NCBI GenBank assembly: GCA_035405645.1
Contig: DAONJL010000007.1
Location: forward strand, 58,617-105,421
Direction of reading: 5' to 3'
Origin: DAONJL01 sp035405645 [NCBI: bacterium]
Lineage (GTDB): Bacteria; JAGOBX01; DAONJL01
DNA: 46,805 nucleotides
The notes beneath the pieces are model-generated. The model saw only the letters and a program-made list of their open reading frames with translations, was not told the origin of the DNA and made no database searches. Positions 8,949-18,641 of this stretch are shown here, piece by piece. Each line of letters starts with the position of its first letter. The stretch's first letter is position 1. Position numbers and translations under genes: made by a program.

Positions 8949-8980
8949 TATTTGAAATTTATTTTTGGAGTTAAATAAAG

Positions 8981-11404
8981 TTGAAAAAATATATATTTTT
9001 TTTAAGTTTTTTTCTATTTTTTAATTTAATTTTATTAGCAGAAGAAGATACTACACAGGTTCAAATTGTCGCAAATTCAAATGAAAAAATTATTATAAGA
9101 ACAATATTATTTAAAGGAAATAAAAATTTAACTTCTTCTTATTTACAATCTATAATTACAGGAAAACCAGGTGAATATACAAAAAGGGAAGCAGAAGAAT
9201 TAATTCAAAATGATATTTATTTATTAACTAAACTAAATTATTTCTCAAATATAAAAGCAAAAATAGATGAAGATGGAATACTTATTTATGAACTCCAGGA
9301 AAATCCAATAATTAAAAAATTTGAATATTATGGTATTAATGCAATCAAAGAATCAGAAGAAGATACAGATACAATAAATAAAATAAAAGAAGCAATTGAA
9401 ATTAGAGAAAATGAAATATTCCAACCAATAATATTACAAAAGACAATAAATAATCTAAAAGAAATATATTATTCAAAAGGTTTTCCTTTTGTTGAAATAG
9501 TGCCAATTATAAATGTTGATACTGAAACAAATAAAGCAGAAATAATTCTTGAGATAATCGAAAATACAAAAGTGAAAATTAAAAAAGTAGAAATTAATTT
9601 TTATGAGCATTATAACAAATTTAAAGAATTTGTAAAACGCTTCATAATTAAATGGAAAATGAAACAGGATAAAGGTGATAAATTTATTGCAGAAGAATTA
9701 GAAATGGATATAGCAAAATTAAGAATGAAATTTTATAATAATGGCTATGTCGAGGCGAAAATAGAAAGTAATCTTGTCTTTAATACTGAAAAAACAAAAG
9801 TGACAATTATATTAAATCTCTATCAAGGTCGCCGATATAAATTAGGTGATGTTAAATTTGAAAACAATACTATTTTTTCAGATACTGAATTGAAAAAAAT
9901 TATTACTTTAAATAAAGGTGAAATATATAAAAATAATGTATTTATGGAAAATATCGAATCAATGAAAAATATGTATAAAGAAAAAGGCTATCTCGATGCT
10001 GATATTGATTTTCGCTATAATTTAACAGAAGATGGCTACATAAACTATATTCTCTCTTTTTTGGAAGGCGAACGTTATTACATAGATAAAATAAAAATTT
10101 TTGGCAATATAAAAACAAAAATAAAAGTTATAAAAAGAGAATTATTAGTAAAAGAGGGCGAAATTTTTGATAATAATAAAGTTGAATTAAGCAAAAGAAA
10201 TTTAGTAATGTTAAATTTCTTTGATGAAGTTAAAACATTTATGGAACCAACAGAGCGAAAAAATTATAGAAATTTAGTAATTGAAGTAACAGAAGGTAGA
10301 ACAGGCTCTTTAACTTTTGGTGCTGGTTATAGTTCTGTTGATAAATTTGTTGGTTTTCTTGAAGTTTCAAAAAATAATTTCGATGCAACTGATTTCTGGT
10401 CGTTTACTGGTAAAGGACAAAAAATTCACATTAAAACAGAATTTGGTAATAAACGAACAAATTATGAAATTGGCTGGGAAGACCCGTGGTTTAATGATAA
10501 GACTGCTGATACTTCTGTGCCAAGTCCAACTAAACCTTTATTTTTTGGATACAATATTTATAATCTAAAACGAGAACTTGATGAATATGATTTAACAAAA
10601 ATTGGCGGTAATTTTCAGATTGGTCGTAAGTTAGGTTTATATGATAATATTTATGTAAAATATCAATATGAACACATAAAAGTTGATAATGTTAATCGTC
10701 TTTTAGCACCACTTGATATTATTAAAAAAGTTGATGAACAAGGCGGAGTTCGCAGTAAAGAAATCAGTAGTAGTATGAATATAAATTATATTTATAACAC
10801 AACTGATTCTCCACGCTTTCCTACAAAAGGTTCAATATTAAATATTTCTAATGAAATATCAGGTGGTATTTTAGGCGGTGATATTGATTATTACAAACCT
10901 ATTATTGATTATTCTTATTTTATTCCAACTTTCAAAACAAAAATCGGTAGACAATGTGTTGCTCTGCATATTAGAACAGGTGTAATTAAAAACATTTTTT
11001 CTGATAAAGAAATTCCTGATTATTCCAGATTCTACATCGGTGGTGCAAATTCTATTCGTGGTTATGGTGATGGCGATATTAAATTTTACGATTATGATGC
11101 TATTAATTTGCAATATTATTCACGCGGTGGCGAAACAATGTTATTTTTCAATTTAGAATATAGAATACCTCTTGTTAAAGACCAAATTTATTTTTGTGCT
11201 TTTTTTGATGGTGGTGGTATACATCACGACCCAATGAAATTAAATTTTTCTAATTTTAAATATGGAACTGGTATTGGTGTGCGTATTGATACTCCTGTTG
11301 GAAAAATTAGACTTGATTATGGATATAGATTAAATAATACAAATGAATTTTATAATGATGCACATCAAAGTGAAATTCATTTTTCAATTGGTCCTATGTT
11401 TTAA
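8981..11404 (+). CDS. bamA: Outer-membrane protein assembly factor BamA (Omp85 family)
   Basis: BamA folds beta-barrel proteins into the outer membrane, so this is direct evidence of a diderm envelope. The 807-residue product is of usual size. A signal peptide (KKYIFFLSFFLFFNLILLA) precedes a run of POTRA domains to about residue 430, then a 16-strand-type barrel. The barrel has the Omp85 signature region RFYIGGANSIRGYGDGD (the VRGF-like motif) and a C-terminal beta-signal ending in phenylalanine (HFSIGPMF). The start is a TTG with GGAG about 11 nt upstream; no better start is visible. Its own promoter lies just upstream, and dapL follows 48 nt downstream. Confidence 0.97.
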   Translation: MKKYIFFLSFFLFFNLILLAEEDTTQVQIVANSNEKIIIRTILFKGNKNLTSSYLQSIITGKPGEYTKREAEELIQNDIYLLTKLNYFSNIKAKIDEDGILIYELQENPIIKKFEYYGINAIKESEEDTDTINKIKEAIEIRENEIFQPIILQKTINNLKEIYYSKGFPFVEIVPIINVDTETNKAEIILEIIENTKVKIKKVEINFYEHYNKFKEFVKRFIIKWKMKQDKGDKFIAEELEMDIAKLRMKFYNNGYVEAKIESNLVFNTEKTKVTIILNLYQGRRYKLGDVKFENNTIFSDTELKKIITLNKGEIYKNNVFMENIESMKNMYKEKGYLDADIDFRYNLTEDGYINYILSFLEGERYYIDKIKIFGNIKTKIKVIKRELLVKEGEIFDNNKVELSKRNLVMLNFFDEVKTFMEPTERKNYRNLVIEVTEGRTGSLTFGAGYSSVDKFVGFLEVSKNNFDATDFWSFTGKGQKIHIKTEFGNKRTNYEIGWEDPWFNDKTADTSVPSPTKPLFFGYNIYNLKRELDEYDLTKIGGNFQIGRKLGLYDNIYVKYQYEHIKVDNVNRLLAPLDIIKKVDEQGGVRSKEISSSMNINYIYNTTDSPRFPTKGSILNISNEISGGILGGDIDYYKPIIDYSYFIPTFKTKIGRQCVALHIRTGVIKNIFSDKEIPDYSRFYIGGANSIRGYGDGDIKFYDYDAINLQYYSRGGETMLFFNLEYRIPLVKDQIYFCAFFDGGGIHHDPMKLNFSNFKYGTGIGVRIDTPVGKIRLDYGYRLNNTNEFYNDAHQSEIHFSIGPMF

Positions 11405-11452
11405 TTTTTTCTGTTTTTGCTTTAAAAATATTTTAATTCAGGAGGTTTTAAA

Positions 11453-12634
11453 ATGAAGATAAATTTATCAACGCGATTAGAAAAAATTCCACCTTATTTA
11501 TTTATGCAATTAAGAAATAAAATAAATGCTGCTAAATCAGCAGGTATTGATGTAATTAGTCTTGCTATTGGTGACCCTGTTGAACCTACTCCAGATATTG
11601 TAATTGATGAATTATACCGTGCAGCAAAAGACCCTGAAAATCATCGTTATCCAACTGATGAAGAAAAAGGAATGCTTGCTTTTAGAAGAGCAGTTGCTGA
11701 TTGGTATATGAGAAGATATAATGTTTCTTTAAATCCAGCTGATGAAATAATCGCACTAATTGGTTCAAAAGAAGGCTGTCATCATTTCGCGCTTGCTGTC
11801 ATAAATCCTGGTGACATTGTCTTAATGACTGACCCTGGTTATCCTGCTTACCGCTCAAGTATTATTTTTGCTGGTGGTGAACCTTTTAATGTGCCAATTA
11901 AAGCTGAAAATAATTTTTTACCTAACTTTGCTGATATTGATTCTGATATTGCAAAAAAAGCAAAAGCAATGTATTTATGTTATCCAAATAATCCAACAGG
12001 TGCAATTGCAAATAAAAAATTTTTACAAGAACTTATTGAATTTGCTAAAAATTATAATATCTTAATCTGTTATGACAATCCTTATTCTGAAATTGTTTTT
12101 GATAAAAATGATAAAATTTCTTTTTTATCTGTCGAAGGTGCTAAAGATGTTGGTGTTGAATTAAATTCTCTTTCAAAACCTTATAATATGACTGGCTGGC
12201 GTATTGGTATGGCTGTCGGTAATAAAGATATTATTTCTGGTATTTCAAAAGTAAAGGAAAACACTGATTCTGGTATTTTTAATGCCATTCAATATGCTGG
12301 TATTAAAGCATTAAATGAATGTGATAATCACATTAATAAAATGATTGAATTATATTTAAAAAGACGCTCATTAGTTTTAAAAACTTTTTCTGAATTAGGA
12401 TTAAAAAATTATAATCCACCAAAAGGCACTTTTTATTTATGGTTGCCTGTGCCTGATGGTATGACTTCTATTGATTTTGCTACTTTATTATTTGAAAAGT
12501 CTAATGTTGTTGTTGCTGCTGGTTCTGCTTATGGTAAATATGGTGAAGGTTATATTAGAATTTCGCTAACAGTAAAAGATGAACGATTAAAAACAGCATT
12601 AGAAAGAATAAAAAATTCTGGCATAAAATATTAA
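11453..12634 (+). CDS. dapL: LL-diaminopimelate aminotransferase
   Basis: DapL converts tetrahydrodipicolinate directly to LL-diaminopimelate with glutamate as donor, bypassing DapC/D/E in lysine and peptidoglycan synthesis. The 393-residue fold-type I aminotransferase opens with LSTRLEKIPPYLFMQL and VISLAIGDPVEPTPD, which is typical of DapL. It has YPNNPTGA, DNPYSEIVFD and the PLP lysine in SLSKPYNMTGWRIGMAVG, near residue 235. A strong AGGAGG site is 8 nt before the ATG. A broader-specificity class I aminotransferase cannot be wholly excluded, but the N-terminal signature favours DapL. Confidence 0.9.
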   Translation: MKINLSTRLEKIPPYLFMQLRNKINAAKSAGIDVISLAIGDPVEPTPDIVIDELYRAAKDPENHRYPTDEEKGMLAFRRAVADWYMRRYNVSLNPADEIIALIGSKEGCHHFALAVINPGDIVLMTDPGYPAYRSSIIFAGGEPFNVPIKAENNFLPNFADIDSDIAKKAKAMYLCYPNNPTGAIANKKFLQELIEFAKNYNILICYDNPYSEIVFDKNDKISFLSVEGAKDVGVELNSLSKPYNMTGWRIGMAVGNKDIISGISKVKENTDSGIFNAIQYAGIKALNECDNHINKMIELYLKRRSLVLKTFSELGLKNYNPPKGTFYLWLPVPDGMTSIDFATLLFEKSNVVVAAGSAYGKYGEGYIRISLTVKDERLKTALERIKNSGIKY

Positions 12635-12661
12635 TTTTATTTTATGTCTTAATTATTTTTA

Positions 12662-14230
12662 ATGTTTTTAAAAAAAATTTTTATTCATTTCTTTTTGATT
12701 ATTTTTGCTATTTTTTTTTCTTTATTTTTTTTAGAATGTATTCTGCGAATTTTATGGTATTCTCGACCTGATAATTATATTTCAATTTATACACCTTTTT
12801 ATCAACTCTCTAATAATAAAAATTTAATTTATGAACACATTCCAAATTGGTCTGGTTTTGCTACTGGCACTAAAATTAGAATAAATAATATTGGTTTGCG
12901 AAATATTGAAATATCTGAAAAAAAAGAGAAAAAAAGAATTTTATTAATTGGTGATTCAATGATTTTTGGTTTTGGTTTAAAAGATAAATTCCTTATTTCT
13001 TCTCAGTTAGAAAATTTACTTAAAAAAAATGGTTTTAATAATTTTGAAGTTATTAATGCTGGTGTTTGTGGTTATAATTTAAGACAGAATTTTGAAAATC
13101 TAAAAAAATATTATTACTTGCTTAAACCTGATTTTGTTCTCATTTCTTTTATTCATAATGATATTGATGATTTATTTAATAATAATGAAATTATTTTCCC
13201 TTCTTTTACTTCAACTTATTTTACTGATTTTAATCGTAATACTTTTCTTTTTAAATTGTACAATTTTTTTATAAATGAAGATATTTTGAAACATAAAAGA
13301 TATAGCCAAAAAGGAATTAAAAATTTTTTTATTAATAATTCTGCTTTATATCTATTTATTGCTTTGAAATTAAAATTATTAGTTTTACAAAATTCAGGCT
13401 ATGAAACAACTAATCCTTATTTAAAATATTTTCCTGATTCTTTTGCTTTCAAAAAAATTGTTCTTGATAATATTAACCAAATTTTAAAAGAATTTTCTGA
13501 ATTTCAACATCAAGAAAAATTTAATTATGCATTTGTTATTTTAAATAATTATTTTTTTAATAGTTATATAGAATTGAAAATTACAGAATTATTAGAAGCA
13601 AATAAAATTAAATACTTAAATTTCTCCCCTTTTTTACCTGATTTCTTTAATTATTATAAAAATTACACTTTGCGCTGGGACTCACATCCTGATAAAAAGG
13701 GGGCTCTTCTCTATGCTCAATTATTTTTTGATTCTTTAAATTTTTTTGATTTTATTTCTTCTAATCAAAAATATTTTTTTGATAAAGATAATTATTTTAT
13801 GAAAATTTATCAACATCTTCAAAAATTAGAAAAAAAATTAGAGCGAATAAATTTAAAACAAAATATTAATTTTGAAAATAATGAGGAATTAAATAATTAT
13901 CCTGTCTGGGGATTTTATCATAATTTACAATTTTCAAAAAAATATAGTGGCAAAATTCTTTCCAAATATTTTTCTGTTTTTTTAGAAAATAATAATTGTT
14001 CAGAATTTTATTTAATTGGTGAAAAAATTTTTAGTGATAATTCTGATTTAATTATAAATATTAATAATAACATTTTTAAATACAAAATTGAAACAAATAA
14101 TTTTATTTGTAAAATACCAATAACAAACATTACTGATAAAAAAATTGAAATATTTGTTGAAACTGAAAATCCAATAAAATATAATAATTATTTGATTTCA
14201 TTTGTAATTAAAGAAATAGGCTTAAAATAA
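12662..14230 (+). CDS. Membrane-anchored SGNH/GDSL hydrolase-like protein
   Basis: This 522-residue protein starts with one hydrophobic helix (about residues 4-30), so the rest probably faces the periplasm. The SGNH block I is RILLIGDSMIFG with the nucleophile Ser99, and block V is RWDSHPDKKGALLYAQ with the catalytic Asp and His. VINAGVCGYN and SFIHNDIDD fit blocks II and III (Gly and Asn). Members of this class act as esterases or O-acyltransferases on glycans or lipids; the substrate here is unknown. A second, beta-rich domain of about 130 residues follows block V and may bind carbohydrate. No Shine-Dalgarno is seen. It overlaps hypE by one base (TAATG). Confidence 0.8.
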   Translation: MFLKKIFIHFFLIIFAIFFSLFFLECILRILWYSRPDNYISIYTPFYQLSNNKNLIYEHIPNWSGFATGTKIRINNIGLRNIEISEKKEKKRILLIGDSMIFGFGLKDKFLISSQLENLLKKNGFNNFEVINAGVCGYNLRQNFENLKKYYYLLKPDFVLISFIHNDIDDLFNNNEIIFPSFTSTYFTDFNRNTFLFKLYNFFINEDILKHKRYSQKGIKNFFINNSALYLFIALKLKLLVLQNSGYETTNPYLKYFPDSFAFKKIVLDNINQILKEFSEFQHQEKFNYAFVILNNYFFNSYIELKITELLEANKIKYLNFSPFLPDFFNYYKNYTLRWDSHPDKKGALLYAQLFFDSLNFFDFISSNQKYFFDKDNYFMKIYQHLQKLEKKLERINLKQNINFENNEELNNYPVWGFYHNLQFSKKYSGKILSKYFSVFLENNNCSEFYLIGEKIFSDNSDLIININNNIFKYKIETNNFICKIPITNITDKKIEIFVETENPIKYNNYLISFVIKEIGLK

Positions 14231-15240
14231 TGGAAAAAAACATATCACTAAATTATGGTAGTGGTGGGGCATTAACAAAAAAATTAATAAATGAGATTAT
14301 CTTAAAATACTTTAAATCAACTGAATTAAAAAAATTAAATGATTCTGCAATTATTAAAACTAAATCTAATCTACTTGCTTTTACAACTGATTCTTATGTT
14401 ATTAAACCATTATTTTTCCCTGGTGGTGATATTGGAAAATTAGCTATATGTGGCACAGTAAATGATTTATCTGTTCAATTTGCTAAACCTTTATTTATTT
14501 CTGTTGGTTTAATTATTGAAGAAGGTTTATCTTTTTTTGATTTTGAAAAAATAATAAAATCAATAGCGGAAACATCAAAAAAAGCAGGTGTTGAAATTGT
14601 GACTGGTGATACAAAAGTTATTGAAAAAGGAAAAGGTGATGGTATTTATATAAATACCGCTGGTATTGGTGAAATATTGAATGAAGAATATATAAATTTA
14701 TGGCAAACAATCAAAGAAGGCGATAAAATTATTGTTAGCGGTTCTTTAGGCGACCATTCAATTGCTGTATTATCTAAACGAGAAGAATTTAATTTTAAAA
14801 CAAGAATCAAAAGTGATTGCACTAACTTAAATAAAATTGTTGAAGAAATAATAAAAAATAAATTACGAGTTAAATTTATTCGTGATATTACTCGTGGTGG
14901 CTTGGCAACTATTTTAAATGAATTAGCAGAAAAAATTAAGTTCAATATTTTAATAAATGAAAAAGAGATTCCAATAAAAAAAGAAGTTCAAACTATATGT
15001 AATATAATTGGTTTTAATCCTTTATATTTAGCAAATGAAGGAAAATTATTATTTGTTATAGATAAATCAGATGAAAAAAAATTATTTTCAATTTTAAAAA
15101 AGTATAAAGAAACAAAAGCAGCAAAATCAATTGGTGAAATACTCACTAAAAAAGAACAAATTGTGATATTAAAAAATATTTATGGTGTAAATAAAATTTT
15201 AGATATATTAAGTTCAGAACAATTACCACGAATTTGTTAA
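14230..15240 (+). CDS. hypE: Hydrogenase maturation protein HypE
   Basis: HypE dehydrates the carbamoyl group placed on its C-terminal cysteine by HypF to make the cyanide ligand of [NiFe] hydrogenases. The 336-residue product has the N-terminal YGSGGALTKKLI, TDSYVIKPLFFPGGDIGKLA with the following CGTVNDL (the ATP site of the PurM/AIR-synthase-like fold), and RDITRGGLATILNE. It ends exactly in PRIC, with the terminal Cys336 that carries the thiocarbamate/thiocyanate. All these are diagnostic. No other hyp gene or hydrogenase subunit is in the window. Its start overlaps the SGNH gene stop by one base. Its stop lies 1 bp from the convergent radical SAM gene. Confidence 0.95.
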   Translation: MEKNISLNYGSGGALTKKLINEIILKYFKSTELKKLNDSAIIKTKSNLLAFTTDSYVIKPLFFPGGDIGKLAICGTVNDLSVQFAKPLFISVGLIIEEGLSFFDFEKIIKSIAETSKKAGVEIVTGDTKVIEKGKGDGIYINTAGIGEILNEEYINLWQTIKEGDKIIVSGSLGDHSIAVLSKREEFNFKTRIKSDCTNLNKIVEEIIKNKLRVKFIRDITRGGLATILNELAEKIKFNILINEKEIPIKKEVQTICNIIGFNPLYLANEGKLLFVIDKSDEKKLFSILKKYKETKAAKSIGEILTKKEQIVILKNIYGVNKILDILSSEQLPRIC

Positions 15241-15241
15241 T

Positions 15242-16339
15242 TTAATTTTCAAAGAATGCATTAGCAAGCATTTTATCTGATTCTGGAAACCATCCCAATG
15301 TATTTTTCCATACAGTTGGACTTTCCATACATAGATAAATAAATACTTTTGGATATTTTTTTCTTATTTGATTAATAAAAAAATTATATATTTTTATTCT
15401 GTTTTTTTGAAAGTATCTAAATTTCTCATCTGCACATTGCACAAATTCACCTGTGAATATTTCTGTTTCCTTAAATCGTATTTTTACTATTGGTTTTAAT
15501 TTTGAATTAAATCTAAATGTTCCTAAACTAATCCAGCATATAGAATTTTCTTTTATTTGAGAATTAAATATTTGTTCAAACATATCACTATAATCTTTAA
15601 AACAATCTTTATAATAAAATATAGGATCAAAATGAATTCCAACTTTATATCCATATTCAGACAATATTTTTAGACACTTTATTCTTTCTGAAAGTGTAGT
15701 TGTTTTTAATTCATATAAATTTATTATCTTCTCCGAATTTAATGAATAAGAAACAACAATGTTTGAATATGGATTTTCTCTTAATAAATTTTCTGTCTTA
15801 TTGCTTTTGGTTTTAAATTCTAAAATTATGTTTTTATAATCTTTAAAAAAATTAATTAATATCTTTGAAAAAGGAATTAAATCATCAAATACTAAACTAT
15901 CAATAAATTCACCAGTGCCAATTCTTATATATTTCTTTGCTTTTTTAAAAAAATTTATTTTTTCATTTAATTTCTTTTCAATATTAACAAACAAAATATT
16001 TGGATAAAAATTAAGATAAAATTGTAAAAAACAATATTGACAATCAAAAGGACAATTAAGCCCTGTATCCAATACAGTGTAATTACAACACCGTAAATTA
16101 TGCGTTCCAGGACACGGCTTTAATATTCGCCCTTTTTTTTCTAAAAATAATAATGTCTCTTTTCCTATCTCAAATTTCTTCTTTATATCTAATTCATCAA
16201 AAAACTTTCTTATTTCTTTTATTTCTTTTAAATATATTATTTGAGAATTATCAGAAAATTTTTTTATCGCTTCTTTTACATAAAAATTATTTTTTAATTT
16301 TTCAGGTATGTATATTACTTTTAAATTTTTATAATTCAT
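15242..16339 (-). CDS. Spore-photoproduct-lyase-family radical SAM protein
   Basis: The product has 365 residues from the ATG at 16339; an in-frame TTG at 16360 lies further inside the upstream gene. It has the radical SAM motif CPFDCQYC (Cys96, Cys100, Cys103), preceded by PCPGTHNLRCCNYTVLDTGL, the hallmark lead-in of SPL-like proteins. In spore formers SPL reverses the thymine dimer 5-thyminyl-5,6-dihydrothymine. Homologues are common in bacteria that do not sporulate, where the substrate is unknown, and no sporulation gene is seen here. The gene overlaps the end of the cNMP-binding gene by 11 nt, so the two are coupled. Reversal of DNA photoproducts is possible but unproven. Confidence 0.85.
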   Translation of the reverse strand: MNYKNLKVIYIPEKLKNNFYVKEAIKKFSDNSQIIYLKEIKEIRKFFDELDIKKKFEIGKETLLFLEKKGRILKPCPGTHNLRCCNYTVLDTGLNCPFDCQYCFLQFYLNFYPNILFVNIEKKLNEKINFFKKAKKYIRIGTGEFIDSLVFDDLIPFSKILINFFKDYKNIILEFKTKSNKTENLLRENPYSNIVVSYSLNSEKIINLYELKTTTLSERIKCLKILSEYGYKVGIHFDPIFYYKDCFKDYSDMFEQIFNSQIKENSICWISLGTFRFNSKLKPIVKIRFKETEIFTGEFVQCADEKFRYFQKNRIKIYNFFINQIRKKYPKVFIYLCMESPTVWKNTLGWFPESDKMLANAFFEN

Positions 16340-17180
16340 CCTTTTCAAAAAGCAATTCAAAAGTATTATAAATACGGGAACTTAAAGTATGTAAAAGTTT
16401 GATAGTCCATTTAGGATGTAATTGAAATATTATATTAAAATTTTCTTTTGTAAATTTTAATAATTTTACTGTGCCTCGGGCTTTTGCTGTTGCAGAGCGA
16501 GGTTCGCCATCAAAATGAGACATTTCACCTAAAAAATCATCTTTGTATAATTTAGCAATAAATTTTTTCCCTTTTTCATCATTTATATAAATTTCAACAA
16601 TACCATCTACAATAATATATATTTCATCTGATTTATCACCTTCATTAAAAATTATTTCATTGTTTTTAAACTCCACACCAACTTTATCGAATGCTTCTGT
16701 TATAGGTGTACTATCTTTACTAAATGCAATATCACTTAATACTTTTCCTAATTCTTCATCTTCAACTTGTGATTGTGATTGTATCACTATTTTTTTTTCT
16801 GATGATATTAAGTCTTCTTTTCGTTTATTAACTCTTCTTAATAATTGACACAAATTATTTATACAAAGATGTGCCATTTCTGGATGCATACTGATACCAA
16901 GTAAAAATTTATCTAAATCCCAGTAAATTATCTCTGTATCAGTTGTTGATATGGCATTTGTCATTCGAAATTTTTTTAATATTGCTTCAAATATCCCAAA
17001 AAAATTTTTTTCATTTATTACCATTCTATAATATTTTTTATTTGAAAGTGTTTTTGCTAATAATACCTTACCTCTCTGAATATAAAAAATTTTATTATCA
17101 AAATCATTCTCTTTAAATAATACTTCTTTTTCTTTTAAATATATTTGTGTGCCTGTTTTTAAAATTATTTCATTCAACAT
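16329..17180 (-). CDS. Twin cyclic-nucleotide-binding-domain protein
   Basis: This 283-residue protein has two CRP-type cNMP-binding beta-rolls and nothing else recognisable. The first (about residues 12-110) is degenerate: it has LFKENDFDNKIFYIQRGKV but no clear phosphate-binding cassette. The second (about 165-275) keeps FLGEMSHFDGEPRSATAKA, with the Gly-Glu and Arg-Ser-Ala of a working cassette. There is no helix-turn-helix, so it is not a CRP-type DNA-binding regulator. It may be a cyclic-nucleotide-dependent adaptor. It overlaps the flippase gene upstream by 11 nt and the radical SAM gene downstream by 11 nt. A longer relative of similar design is at 32322-33497. Confidence 0.85.
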   Translation of the reverse strand: MLNEIILKTGTQIYLKEKEVLFKENDFDNKIFYIQRGKVLLAKTLSNKKYYRMVINEKNFFGIFEAILKKFRMTNAISTTDTEIIYWDLDKFLLGISMHPEMAHLCINNLCQLLRRVNKRKEDLISSEKKIVIQSQSQVEDEELGKVLSDIAFSKDSTPITEAFDKVGVEFKNNEIIFNEGDKSDEIYIIVDGIVEIYINDEKGKKFIAKLYKDDFLGEMSHFDGEPRSATAKARGTVKLLKFTKENFNIIFQLHPKWTIKLLHTLSSRIYNTFELLFEKDEL

Positions 17181-18636
17181 TTTTTTTCACTTTTAAAATT
17201 TTTTCTTTTATTAATATATATATTTTTAATGTGAGTTCTTTAAAATATAATTTCCAATAAATAAAATATATAATAAAAATCAATAAAAGTAAAGTAAGAT
17301 TAAATTTTTTTGGGACAAAAAAATTTATAATAAAAAAGAGAGAAAACGAAATCAAATAAATAAATAATAAATCTTTTGCAAGAAACCAAAAATTTTTTTT
17401 TATGATTTTAATAATATGATAAAAAGTAATAAATGATACAAAAATAAGTAAATAATGTGAAAAAGCAAGACCAAGCACTCCATGAAAATTTAATTTTTCA
17501 AAAATAAAAATAAATAATGTTCCAATTGTGCATAAAAATAAAGTAACTAAAATTGATACAAGTAAAATAATTTTTTCTTTATTAAAGATTTTTAATAATT
17601 CAAAACCATACATACTGAATGGGTCAAATATTGTAACAAATAAAGAAATTTTAAATAAAGGAATAAGAATAGAATAATTCCATTTTGTAGCAGGAAAAAT
17701 TAATGAAATAAAAAATTCAATATTTAAAAAGAGAAAAATATAAATTGGTATCTCAATTGCCAGAGTTATTTTAGTAATATTCATATAAAATTTTGTTAGT
17801 TTATCAAAATTATTTTTATATTTAGCAAGATAAGGATAACAAATTTTTCTAAATGGTTCTTCTATTATATTTGCTGGCAAAAAAATGAAATTCCAGACCA
17901 TAAAAAACATACCTACAATTTCATCACTAAATCTATAACTCAATATTGCTTTTGATATATCAGTTGAAAATATTGAAAAAAGACCTAAAAGAAAAAAATA
18001 TTTGCTTCTAAATATTAAAGGTTTTATTTCACTCAATTTCAAATTTAATTTAATATCTTTTATTGTTAAAAACCAGATATAAATTAAGTAAAGCAAATTT
18101 GATATTATTTTTGCATAAATAAGTGAATAAACTTTATAGCCTCTATACGCTAACCAGATGCTTACAATAATTTCTGATATTATTTGAATTAAACGCGGTA
18201 AAAAATTTTTTTTAAATTTTATCTCTTTTGTAAAATAAATTGTTGGTGGAACAGCAAGTGCTGTTAAAATTAAATTTACCATAAATAATGGTAAAATTTC
18301 TGGAATGCGCGGATTTAAAAAAATAAAATAATTTTTAATTAATATTGAAATGATGAATAATATTATTGAAAATATAAATTGAATAAGAAGTATATTCCCA
18401 TAATGTATTTCTTCATCTCTGATAGTTGAAACTGAAATTCCTAAATCATTTATATATAAAAAAACAGTATAAATAAAAAGTGTGATTGCAAATAAACCAA
18501 AATCTTCTGGTATTATTAATCTTGCTAAAATTAATTTACTACCAATGGTAAAAATTTTTAAGACAATCTGAAGAATAATAATTGTGATGAATGAATATAT
18601 AACATCTAATTTTACATTTAGTTCTTTTAGCATCAT
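17170..18636 (-). CDS. Polysaccharide/lipid-linked oligosaccharide flippase (Wzx/MOP type)
   Basis: The 488-residue protein is almost entirely hydrophobic, with about 12-14 transmembrane helices. The N-terminal ILARLIIPEDFGLFAI motif is typical of the polysaccharide transporter family (RfbX/Wzx, PST), which moves undecaprenyl-linked oligosaccharides across the inner membrane. The later helices also fit the family. Two adjacent ATG codons (18636 and 18633) start the protein, 5 nt after the stop of the secreted protein upstream. No glycosyltransferase lies in the same operon; a small sugar gene cluster is 3 kb away at 21728-24369 on the other strand. Confidence 0.85.
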   Translation of the reverse strand: MMLKELNVKLDVIYSFITIIILQIVLKIFTIGSKLILARLIIPEDFGLFAITLFIYTVFLYINDLGISVSTIRDEEIHYGNILLIQFIFSIILFIISILIKNYFIFLNPRIPEILPLFMVNLILTALAVPPTIYFTKEIKFKKNFLPRLIQIISEIIVSIWLAYRGYKVYSLIYAKIISNLLYLIYIWFLTIKDIKLNLKLSEIKPLIFRSKYFFLLGLFSIFSTDISKAILSYRFSDEIVGMFFMVWNFIFLPANIIEEPFRKICYPYLAKYKNNFDKLTKFYMNITKITLAIEIPIYIFLFLNIEFFISLIFPATKWNYSILIPLFKISLFVTIFDPFSMYGFELLKIFNKEKIILLVSILVTLFLCTIGTLFIFIFEKLNFHGVLGLAFSHYLLIFVSFITFYHIIKIIKKNFWFLAKDLLFIYLISFSLFFIINFFVPKKFNLTLLLLIFIIYFIYWKLYFKELTLKIYILIKEKILKVKKNVE

Positions 18637-18641
18637 AAAAA

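Larger units (their letters stand above)
8350..8980. other. Gene-poor stretch between rpoD and bamA
   Basis: The stretch contains A/T low-complexity sequence, a decayed Rpn-type gene at 8474-8722, and the bamA promoter at 8921-8948. No tRNA, no intact ORF of interest and no GC-rich terminator hairpin were found. The minus-strand ORF at 8517-8699 is the antisense shadow of the decayed gene. Confidence 0.65.

Noticed and set aside
8350-8980. tRNA or small RNA in the rpoD-bamA gap
   Set aside because: No cloverleaf, no TTC-loop or anticodon-like stem, only A/T sequence and the Rpn-type remnant.
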